From Triparma columacea (taxonomy: Eukaryota > Sar > Bolidophyceae > Parmales > Triparmaceae), in assembly GCA_030267965.1 (NCBI GenBank), contig BRYA01000033.1, positions 1 through 32,356 on the forward strand: a stretch of DNA of 32,356 bases, written 5' to 3'. This document shows, one piece after another, positions 1-8,975 of this stretch. Positions within the stretch are counted from its first letter, which is position 1. Every line of letters starts with the position of its first letter. Made by a program: the position numbers and the translations under genes. The notes below the pieces were generated by a model. It was not told where the DNA came from and did not search any database. It saw only the letters and a list, made by a program, of their open reading frames with translations.

Positions 1-54
1 GGTGGGGGGAGTTAGTATGCATGGCAGAATGGTTTGCTTGTTTGCATTACTTAC

Positions 55-1664
55 CTCGCAAAGTGAAGGGGGGTGTACGATCTCGCCAACTCCGTCTTGG
101 ATGTCCATGATTGGTCAATGCGAATGAGCAGGGGGACGGCTTGTTGGAGAAGTCCCTGATTTCTGTTGGCGCACAGGAAGTGGAGGGGCGTGAAGGGGGG
201 GGTGGAGGCTGATTCTTGGTGAGAGATTTTAGTGCGAAGAGATTGTAGGAGATTTTTTAATTCCTCAATCGTTAGAGATGAAGACATCAACTTGAAGTGG
301 ATGGGGTAGTCGGAGAACTGCTTCTCGAAAAAATCTGGGTCGGGGTTTTGGGATTCTTCAAGGCCCTGCATTAAGGAGAGGGGCTTGCATGCTTCGAAGG
401 TGTTTTCTGGTGCAGTCAGGTCTGGGGGGAGTCCGACTAAAGACGTCAAGCCCGTGCATTCAGAAAAGGCCCAATAACCAATCTCAGTGACTCCCATAGG
501 AAGACCCTCCAACGATGTCAAGCCCGTGCATCCAGAAAAGGCATATCCACCAATTGTAGTGACTCCCGTAGGAAGACCCTCCAACGACGTCAAGCCCGTG
601 CATCCATTAAAGGCCTGATTACCAATCGTAGTGACTACCGTAGGAAGACCCTCCAACGATGTCAAGCCCCTGCATCCACCAAAGGCACCTTCTCCAATCG
701 TAGTGACTCTCGTAGGAAGACCCTCCAACGATGTCAAGCCCGTGCATCCACCAAAGGCATATTGACCAATCGTAGTGACTCCCGTAGAACGAAGACCCTC
801 CAACGACGTCAAGCCAGTGCATTCCCTAAAGGCAGATTCACCAATCATAGTGACTCCCATAGGAAGACCCTCCAACAACGTCAAGCCCGTGCATCCAGAA
901 AAGGCCTCTTTACCAATCGTAGTGACTCCCGTAGGAAGACCCTTCAACGATGTCAAGCCCGTGCAATAAGCAAAGGCCCCATCACCAATCATAGTGACTC
1001 CCGTAGGAAAACCCTCCAACGACGTCAAGCCCGTGCATCCCATAAAGGCCATTCTACCAATCTCAGTGACTCCCGTAGGAAGACCCTCCAAAGACGTCAA
1101 GCCCGTGCATCCATCAAAGGCAGCTTGACCAATCGTAGTGACTCCCGTAGAATGAAGACCCTCCAAGGATGTCAAGCCCGTGCATCCAGAAAAGGCATTT
1201 TTACCAATCTCAGTGACGCCCGTAGGAAGACCCTCCAACGATTTCAAGCCCGTGCATCTTTCAAAAGCACCTTTACCAATCGTAGTGACTCCCGTAGGAA
1301 GACCCTCCAACGATGTCAAGCCCGTGCATCCATCAAAGGCCAGTTTACCAATCGTAGTGACTCCGGTAGGAAGACCCTCAAATGACGTCAAGCCCGTGCA
1401 TCCAGCAAAGGCCCTTTCACCAATCTCAGTGACTCCTGTAGGAAGACCCTCCAGCGACGTCAAGCCAGTGCACCAAGCAAAGGCACCTTCACCAATCGTA
1501 GTGACTCCCGTAGAACGAAGACCCTCCAACGACGTCAAGCCAGTGCATCCGTTAAAGGTGTTTTCACCAATCTCAGTGACCCCTTCTGCAACAGTGAACC
1601 CTGTTATACTTGTATCATCCTCAAACGACGTTTTACCGTCGTACACGACGATCTTCTCCTCCAT
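55..1664 (-). CDS. BspA-type leucine-rich repeat protein with ankyrin-like tail, partial
   Basis: The first 27 residues are unique. Residues 28-414 then hold sixteen copies of a 24-residue repeat (consensus GVTTIGxxAFxGCTGLTSLEGLPT), followed by one decayed copy (415-438). This is the LRR_5/BspA pattern, normally a curved surface for protein binding. After about residue 470 the sequence turns ankyrin-like, with two TPLHF motifs. The exon appears to end at position 55 in a consensus donor (CGAG|GTAAGT), and the nominal stop lies inside that intron, so the gene continues past the left edge. No signal peptide is visible, so a cytosolic role is likely. The start is the ATG at 1664. The repeats are nearly identical at DNA level, which keeps long antisense frames open. 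The LRR call is strong; the ankyrin part is likely; the ligand is unknown. Confidence 0.85.
423..1583 (-). repeat. 72-bp coding tandem array with a 5-repeat higher-order unit
   Basis: Sixteen in-frame copies of a 72-base unit (24 codons) run through the LRR gene. Three copies (1, 6 and 11 counted from the protein N-terminus) are 75 bases, carrying RST or HST where the others carry PT. They are exactly five copies apart, so the array looks built from 363-base blocks starting near 1583, 1220 and 857. Confidence 0.88.
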
Positions 1665-2013
1665 TACTGAACTTCAGACCTCCGTTTCTTTGCCTGCTTG
1701 TAGAAAACCAAAGGAAACAGAGGGTGCAGGAAGGATATCGGGGAAGGATATGGATTGGTTAGATATTGAGTGTATGAAGTGGGAAACTCAGGAGACTCGG
1801 GGAACTGGGAGGATAAATCCGGTATAAGCGGCGGGACGCACCTGATTATGATGCTTGAGGTAGGTGATTGATGAGCACAAGGGCTACAAAAGTCTGTTAG
1901 GCCAGGCCAAAAGGTCTTCGCTCGAACCTTCGCCCTGTTTTTGCTAATTGTGTTTAAAGGCAATCAAGGCATCAATTTCTAGTGAATAATAATATAATTG
2001 TAATGCCATTAGA
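1665..2013. other. Divergent intergenic spacer between LRR gene and transporter
   Basis: These 349 bases separate the start codons of two divergent genes and should hold both promoters. The last part, before the transporter start, is AT-rich. I see no RNA gene, no clear TATA motif and no convincing additional reading frame. The minus-strand open frame across 1664-1963 looks like chance. Confidence 0.5.
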
Positions 2014-3404
2014 ATGATCTCCATTAAATACTTAGCGTTAGTGTTGCTAGTTGTACAGATGGTCTCAGTAGTAACTTTAATGAGACTGTCCAGGACAATG
2101 CCGAGGAGACAAGATGATGATAGGTTTGTAACCCTAACACTACTCTCCTACATACATACACGTTCACACATACTTACACACGCACACACACACCCTTCCT
2201 CCCCCCCCCCTTCCCCCTTCTCCCACACCCACACCCACACCAGCATCTCCACTCTGTACATCCCCTCTACAGCAGTGTTCCTTCAGGAGTTGTTAAAGTT
2301 CGTCCTCTGTATCTTCAAGCTTTCCTCCTCCTCCTCCTTCTCCCCTTCCTCTACTCTCCTCTCCCTCCAAGCCGCTCTCCAGCCTTTCGAGGTCCTAAAG
2401 CTGTCCGTCCCTTGCACACTCTACCTCCTACAGAACAACCTTCTCTACCTCGCTCTAACTAAGTTGGACGCTACCACTTACCAGGTTACCTACCAGCTCA
2501 AGATCCTCACCACGGCACTCTTCTCCGTTGCGATGATACCGGGGGCTAGGGAGAGGATGACTAGACAAAGGTGGATAGGGTTACTCATACTTACATTAGG
2601 GGTGTGCCTAGCGCAGAGCTCTACGACCACGGGGGACGAGGTGAGAGAGAGAGAGAGGAGGGAAGATGGGGAAGGGAAAGATAGAGAGACTTGGGGGGAG
2701 TGGAGGAGGACACAAGAGAGAGGAAATAGAGACAACAATGACAACGACCAACACATGAAACATGAAAATCACACAACAATAACTAACTCACGCACCTCAA
2801 CCCTTCCCCACATTTCCCTCCTCCTTACCCTCAATCCCAACAAAAGGGTTCGAAGTCAAGCACTACAAAGGACCGCACAATCGGTTTGATCTGTGTAATA
2901 ACCGCATCCTGCACGTCAGGTTTCGCCGGCGTATATTTCGAGATGGTCTTAAAAGGCTCTAAGACCGACTTATGGGTAAGGAACATCCAGATGGGTCTAC
3001 CCTCCGTAGTCCTTGGTTTGGCTAGCGTTTACTGGAAGGATGGTAGCAAAGTGAGTGAACAAGGTTTCTTACATGGGTACACAACACTTGTTTGGTCCGT
3101 TGTTGCCGTACAGGCAGCCGGTGGTCTACTCGTAGCCGTTGTGGTTAAGTACGCAGACAACATAATGAAGACATTCGCTACAAGCTTCGCCATAATCCTC
3201 GGCGCCGCAGTTAACGCTGTAGTTGGAGGGTTCAGACCTGACGGCACCTTTGCGATGGGGGCGATTGGGGTGTGCGCGGCTACGGTGGTTTATGGGACGG
3301 GGGGGAAGAAGGTTAAGGGGGAGGGGGAAACGCTACCGATTTTGGACGGGGGGGAAAGGGGGACGGGAGGGAGGAAGAGAATAGACGATGTACAAAGGTT
3401 ATAA
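2014..3404 (+). CDS. Nucleotide-sugar transporter, SLC35A (UDP-galactose/CMP-sialate-like) family
   Basis: Proposed exons: 2014-2123, 2244-2640 and 2847-3404 (354 residues). The protein is a hydrophobic, roughly ten-helix carrier expected in the Golgi or ER membrane, exchanging nucleotide sugars for nucleoside monophosphates. Family landmarks occur in order: YIPSTAV with ELLK near the first junction; LQNNLLYLAL and ATYQVTYQLKILTTALFS in the centre; SGFAGVYFE and RNIQMG after the second intron; and VVVKYADNIMKTFATS near the C-terminus. The last landmark is diagnostic of SLC35A members. Exon 2 was started at 2244 so that YIPSTAV stays intact; that first intron is 120 bases and stop-free. The second intron begins GTGAGA. 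The tail is Gly/Lys-rich and polar. The substrate cannot be read from sequence. Confidence 0.88.
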
Positions 3405-3723
3405 TATGAGGGACATTTTTATATGGAAGTTGTAATCTAGATTGACGACTCCGACACACACACCGTGAGGTATAAAACCAATTAGTACGCTCAAAATACT
3501 GTTGGATTACATTTCGTAGGCCCCCACTTTTGGAAATCAAGGCCCCCACCAACATTCATCTTCAAAACCTATCACACACATCTTCGCACACCAACAAATT
3601 CCGCAAATATCCACCTTCAACCCTTCCCCTCCCCTACCTCTTTCTCCCACTCCGCCCCCTTAACCCCTCAACCCCTCAACCCCACCCTTCTCGTCCTCCT
3701 CCTCCCCCTGAACTCCCTCTAGA
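3405..3723 (+). other. Spacer between transporter and Lys-rich protein gene
   Basis: These 319 bases lie between two genes in the same direction. The second half is strongly C/T-rich with very few G on the plus strand, as expected for a pyrimidine-rich promoter or 5' leader upstream of the ATG at 3724. No exact AATAAA and no RNA gene was seen. Confidence 0.4.
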
Positions 3724-4356
3724 ATGGGTCTAACCTTCAAAAACGGCGGTAAAGCCAGCGACTATAACAGCGATGGTAAGAAGAAGAAGAAGAAAAAGTC
3801 CCACAAGAAGAGCAAGGACCCCTCAAAGCACGTAGTCTCCTCCCCCTCCTCCGGTGCCCCCTCCGGGGCCTCTCAAACCCAGCCCGCGGACATGTCCCAG
3901 AGGAAGGGTACGGGGAGCGTTCTCCACTCCTCAACCATAGTAACCGGTATAGACACCCGTTTCCTATCCGAGCTTAGCCAGGGTGACGCCTTCGTTCTTC
4001 GTAACCCCAGCACCGGGAAGGACGAGCTCCGTGTTGTTAGGTTCATAACTAGCGACCAGGCGCTGGCTTTGTCGAGCGCCTTCAGCTTCCCGTGCCCGTC
4101 GTCATCTTCAAGCTTCAAGTACGTAAAGGCACCTAAGAAGTTGAAGTCAGCGTCTGAGCTTCAAGCTGAGTCTACCGCTAAATTCAACGACACGATTGAC
4201 AAGGCCGCGGGGACGACCAACGGGGGGAAGGTGGAGATAAGGATAAAGAACTCGGGGGGGGGGTACAACATCGTGCAGCAGGCAGTGGACCCTGAGATGT
4301 CCAGAGAGGAACTTGTTAACTTGAGGGCTTCCAAGAAATCGGACCGGTACTGTTGA
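3724..4356 (+). CDS. Unknown protein with Lys-rich N-terminus and beta-rich repeat-like module
   Basis: A single-exon frame of 210 residues begins at the ATG at 3724. Residues 19-33 are a Lys-rich patch, followed by a Ser/Pro/Gly linker to about residue 60. Residues 61-118 read as a beta-rich module (GTGSVLHSS, VTGIDTRFLSEL, GDAFVL, VVRFITSDQALAL). Its G-x-V-T-G-x-x-T-x-F-x-x-x-L-x-x-GD-x-x-x-L order resembles short beta-strand modules of secreted or phage tail fibre proteins. The C-terminal third is charged and ends in a lone Cys. No signal peptide or membrane segment is visible. The codon pattern looks genuinely coding, and the gene sits convergent to SCC3 with 169 bases between stops. I do not recognise the family. 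Confidence 0.65.
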   Translation: MGLTFKNGGKASDYNSDGKKKKKKKSHKKSKDPSKHVVSSPSSGAPSGASQTQPADMSQRKGTGSVLHSSTIVTGIDTRFLSELSQGDAFVLRNPSTGKDELRVVRFITSDQALALSSAFSFPCPSSSSSFKYVKAPKKLKSASELQAESTAKFNDTIDKAAGTTNGGKVEIRIKNSGGGYNIVQQAVDPEMSREELVNLRASKKSDRYC

Positions 4357-4525
4357 GGCGCGACCACATAAGAAAGCCGAGTAGTAATAAGAATCAATCC
4401 TTTCAATGTCCAGCTGTAATCCCATTTGCTGTTCGTTACTTCCCAAATCCCCCCTCCCCTCCTCTTCCCCTCCCCTAGTCACTAATCACTTTCTCCCCTT
4501 CCCCCCCAAAATGTCCCAACTTTCT

Positions 4526-7500
4526 TCACTGCGCTCCACTTCCCCTGGTGGTCCTCCTCCTCTTGCCTGCGCTTCCCCCCACCTCTCCCTGTTCCTTATC
4601 CTTCCCCCCCCCGAGGTCGTCGAACATGCCCTTCTCGTACTCCGCTCCCTCCTCCACCACGCTGTCCAGGGCGCTGCTCCCCTTGCTGCTCGCCGGGGCC
4701 GGGGGGGGCATAACGGAGGAAGCCGCCTCGCCCGTCATTTGGGAGGCCGCCCTCTTCCTGTTGACCAGGACGCCGATGAAGTCGTCCCCGAAGGCCTTGA
4801 GGACGTCGGCGTGGACGTCCTCGTTGTAGAAGATGTGGTTCTTGAAGACCATCTCCTTCACCTCGTAGTCGGCGATTATCTCGTTCTTCTGCATCTGGTT
4901 CTGCTTGATCCAGTTCAAGTAAGTCTTGAGGGGGCCGAGGAAGCTCAGCCTATCACCAAACTGTTCCTCGTCGTCCTCACCCCCAGCCTTCTTGGGGCAG
5001 CTGAAGGCGTACCTGATGCCCTCCTTGACGAAGCCGACCATGGCGGGCATCATCTTGGGGTTACTCAGCTTGCTGACGCCGAGACTTCCGCTCAACTTGG
5101 ACGCCTGTGTCCTTAGCCCATTGTACATAACCTCGTGCTGCTCCTCCTTCTCGGTGAACTCGTCCATCTCGTCGTCGGTGAACTTCTCGCCGAGTTCGTC
5201 GGGCTGCGCGGCCTGCCACTCCTCGAAGCTCTGCCTGAGGCTGGCCATGTGAGCCTCCAAGAGCTTGACTCCGTCCTTGGCCTTGGCGACCTTGATAAAG
5301 GCGCTGATCATTTTAGTCGCTTCGACGCTCGATCCAGAGATATTGCTCAAGACGATCCCGGCCTCCCTCCTGTTCACGACATCCCAGTTGGCGATGAGGA
5401 TCCTGCTGATGGCCAGGAGGCCGTCCTGGGCAAAGTTGCGCTCACTCTTGTCGAGGCTCTTGACATACTTGGCGAGGCAGTTCAGCAACCTGCTGTCGTC
5501 GACAAGAGCGACGGCCCTCAGGGTCTTATTGGCAGCATTCTTAAGTCCCTTGGCACAAATACTCCTGATGTCACTAACGGTTCCGCAGGCAGCCTTCTGG
5601 ATAATGGCCAAGAACTGCATGAACTCCGAGTCCTTATCCTGCTCCCAGTCGGCTCCCTCGGGCTTGAGGTCGAAGGCCTCGTAGCAGAGGTCGACAAGCC
5701 TGCGGTGGGCGAAGCGAAGACCAGGGTTAAGCAACAGCACCTCCCAAGAACACAATAAGACCCAATACTCTCAGACTTGTTCCGAGACATGCTCGACTTC
5801 TCACCTGTCACGAATGTTCACAACGACGTTTCCGGCGTCGGTCTCTTCTCCGTCGCTGTCATCTCCGTCGAGGGCTAGCGTGTCCTCCTTCTCCTCCTCC
5901 TTCATTTTTTCGTCCTCCCCATCGTGGAGGGACGCGACCTTCCAGCCTAGGAAAACGGTGTTGATGTTCATGATCTCCTTGACGACGACACTGCTCTCCT
6001 TGAGGGTCTGGTTGGAGCCCTTGGCGCCCTTGATCCTGCTCTCGGCGCACTCGGTGAGGGTCGCGATGAAGTCTTCGATCTCGTCGTCCCCGATCATGCT
6101 CGCGACGTCTCCCCTCTTGGCGAGGATTCTTAGCTGGGTGAGGGCCAAGCCGAGGGCGAACTCGGAGTCCTGGTCGACCTCGCCCTTCTTCTTCTTCTTG
6201 GTCGTGGACAACTTAAGGACGACGAGGTCGCTGATCTTCTTGTTGAGGCTGTCGATGATCTTCTGGACCTGGTTCTGAGCGTCGGTGACACGGGTGTGGC
6301 CGCCCTCGGTCATGTGGGTGAGGGACATGGCGCACTGCATGAGAACGGCCTCGTCGGTGGACTTGAGGTAGAGCTCGCCAGTCTGCTTGAGCAGGCTGAG
6401 GAACTCCTTCTTCCTTTGAGGAAGAGAAAAGACAGAGTGGATAAGGTACCTCGGGAGGGAGGCGAGCTGGGTAAGCATCCTGGAGTCTCCGGAGAACTTG
6501 ACGAAGAGGTCAGGGAGAGCCTTAAGAATCTCGACTGAGAGGTTCTCGTGGGCGACGCCGGATCCCTTCTTGGTGATCTTGCCCTTCTTAGAGATGGTCC
6601 CGGTGAGGAACTCAGCGTCTCCAATATCTCCGACCTCGCACTTGACGGCCGCGAGGAGGAAGCGCATGAGCACGAGCTGTTTTACCTCGTCGACCTTGGT
6701 GTCGGCGGTGGCATTGTCCTTGGTGGTGGCGACGGCGTCCTCGTTGATGGCACGGAGGATGGCGGACCAGTTGGTGGCGATGGCGGCCTGCTCGGGGATG
6801 ATCCTAAGGCTCTCGACGACGAGGTCGGTAAGACGGACCCTGGCCTTCTCGACTACCGTGTCAGGCCCCGTGATCGAGCTGGCAATCCAGCTGGCGAGGG
6901 CGTCTACCTTGGCAACAATTGCCCTCTCCTCGTCACCGCTACTAATGCCCTGGGCAGCGAGCTCCTCCTCGTCGTCGTCGAAGGCCTCAATCTGCTCGAT
7001 TACGAACTGGAGGGAGGTAGCCCTCATCTCCTCGGTGGCAATGGGGTTGACGGCGCAGAAGTTGGCCTGGTCCCAGAACTTCTCGTTCTCGACCTCGTCA
7101 AGGAACCCCTCCCTGAGGAGGGAGAGAAGAAGTGTCATGGCGTGGGGCTGGACGTCTACGTTGACGTCGACGGAGCATCCGCTGATCCTGTCGAGGAACT
7201 TCATGCAGACGTTGCTCATGTCGGCAAGGTCGATGGACCCGTCATCGCTTCCGTTCTCGATCCTCTGCTTGAGGGTGTCGAAGGGGAGGTTGAGGGCTAC
7301 GAGGGCGGCCCTGCGGACTTCAGCGGAAGAGTCTGAGAGCATCCAGCCGAAATACTTCAGGTACTTGTCCTGGAGGAAGAGGGAGGGGCGGAGGACAATG
7401 GAGGTGGAGAGGTTCTCCATACAGAGGGTACGGATGAACTCGTTGGAGTCGCGGTAGCGGTGCATGAAGACGACAGAGTAGACGGGCCCAGTTACAAGCT

Positions 7501-8845
7501 CCTCCATCTCGGCAATGACGCGCTTAAGGGACTCGACTTGAGTCTTCAAACTTCCTTGCCTGGCGCCGGTGGCGGCGGCAAACTGCCTCTCTGCGATGGC
7601 TAGGTTGTTGGAGAGGGAGACGATCTTTGTGAGGACCGCGCGGGACATCTCGAAGGCGGCGAGGGAGGAGGCGAAGCGGATGTCGGGCTGTCCGACTCCG
7701 ACAAGCTCCGTGACGCGGAGGATGAGGTCCTTGACTAGCTCGACGTCGAGGCGGGCGGAAGTGGGAGCCCCGGAAGCGCTCTTTTTGGAGGCGCCAGCTC
7801 CCTCGGAGAGGGCCGCGTCGGCGACTGAGAACCAGAAGTTCTTGAAGGAATCGAGGAACTTGGCGGCAACCTTGGTGGTGGCCCTCTTGGCCGTGACAAG
7901 GACCTGGGAGGTCGTGGCCTTCTGCATGTCAGCGACGACGTTGGTGATCATTGAGGCCCACTCGTCGTCGTCAATCTCCTCGAGCTTGTACTTGGTGGCG
8001 TCAATCTCGCACGAGGAGGAGCCACCGACAGAGCGGAAGAGAATATTGATGAGCTCGCACTGGGCAGAGTTTGGGTCAGCATTGTGGCGCTCGATGAAGT
8101 CGGCAGCGACAGTGTCGATGGACTTGGTGCGTTTCAGGAGGGAGGTGAGGAGAGTGTTCTGTGGTGTGAGGGGAGGAGCATGGGGGGGAGGGGTTAGAGA
8201 GGGTGAGGGGAAAGATGAAGGAGATATGAGGTTTGCAACACAGTCATCTATTCGGACCCATCCTCACCTTCTCGTTCTTCTGAACCAAGGTTGCGGTGCT
8301 TGTCTTGGATGATGCGACAATCGTGGTGTTGAGGTTCTGCTTCCTGGACCTCTTGGAGCCCTTGGAAGACCTGCTCGAGGCCGAGGACTTGTTGGCCCTC
8401 TTTGCCTTGGTATGGGAGGAAGGAATTGTGTTTGTCGATACGTTTACGTTCTCATCATCGTAGTCTTCGGAGTCAGCGTCCGAGAAGGCTTCGTCATCGT
8501 CACTACAAGGGCCAAGAAGATGGGTGAAAAAAGGATGGGGGGAAGGCGGGGTGAAGAGCATGAGAATATTTTTGGGAAGGGACAACGAGGTGGGTATAGT
8601 GAGCGATAGTGGATGTATATGAGGTTAAGGGGGGGTTAGAATGATAAATTAGGAGAAAGTAGATGAGAGGGGGGGAGAGAAGGACAGGAACAGGGCCTCG
8701 GGAGATCGATGCTGGAGTTTGAAATAATGGGACTATTGAGCAGGCTGAGGGGTATTCGACTTCATTATGCGATAACTTACACATCAGCTATGGCCTTGTC
8801 GGCATAAGAGACCACATTGGTCCTCGCACGTCTTGCTAGAACCAT
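4526..8845 (-). CDS. SCC3: Cohesin subunit SCC3/STAG (SA)
   Basis: Proposed exons: 8781-8845, 8268-8502, 5805-8158 and 4526-5699. Phases agree at every junction and give 1275 residues, about the size of animal and plant STAG proteins. It is the HEAT-repeat subunit that binds the RAD21/SCC1 kleisin and helps load and hold the cohesin ring on chromatin. The STAG signature is clear at about residues 330-365: VVFMHRYRD, then FIRTLCMENL, then DKYLKYFGWMLSDSSAEVRRAAL. The N-terminus is basic then acidic (SDDDEAF); the C-terminus is low-complexity and basic. The third intron (5700-5804) is placed by donor GTGAGA and acceptor CCGCAG because that pair keeps phase. The nearer AGs at 5768-5771 do not, given this donor. 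Confidence 0.9.
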
Positions 8846-8975
8846 ATTTTGGTGTGGAGGGAAGGAGGCAAAATCGAGGAGGGAGGGAGGAAAAAAATGA
8901 GGAGAATCCGGGTTCCTGTTCCTCCTCGTCTCTCATTATTTATCAAAGTTTACACCCCCATACACTATCTTCCAA
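8846..8975. promoter_or_regulatory. 130-bp bidirectional promoter region, SCC3/copine
   Basis: Only 130 bases separate the start codons of SCC3 (minus) and copine (plus), so both promoters and 5' leaders must share this space. It contains a purine-rich stretch near 8859-8905 and an AT-rich patch (TTATTTATC) about 35 bases before the copine ATG. No specific factor site is claimed. Confidence 0.5.

Noticed and set aside
423..1583. CRISPR-like regular repeats
   Set aside because: The 72-base units are contiguous, translate to LRR motifs in one frame and have no unique spacers.
762..1827. Long plus-strand reading frames across the LRR array
   Set aside because: They are antisense to the repeat gene and stay open only because a 72-base unit repeats in frame; their proteins are Arg/Ser- or Pro/Val-rich repeats with no independent support.
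1664..1963. Minus-strand 99-residue frame upstream of the LRR gene
   Set aside because: Different frame, no recognisable pattern, and located in the divergent promoter interval.
4406..5758. Plus-strand frames opposite SCC3 exon 4
   Set aside because: They lie antisense to a well-supported STAG exon and read as Leu/Val-rich shadows of acidic/basic codons.
5518..5811. Extending SCC3 exon 3 to the acceptors at 5768-5771
   Set aside because: With the strong donor at 5804 these give the wrong phase; the CAG at 5702-5700 restores the STAG frame.
6498..8312. Plus-strand frames opposite SCC3 exon 3
   Set aside because: Same reason: antisense shadows in a GC-rich coding exon.
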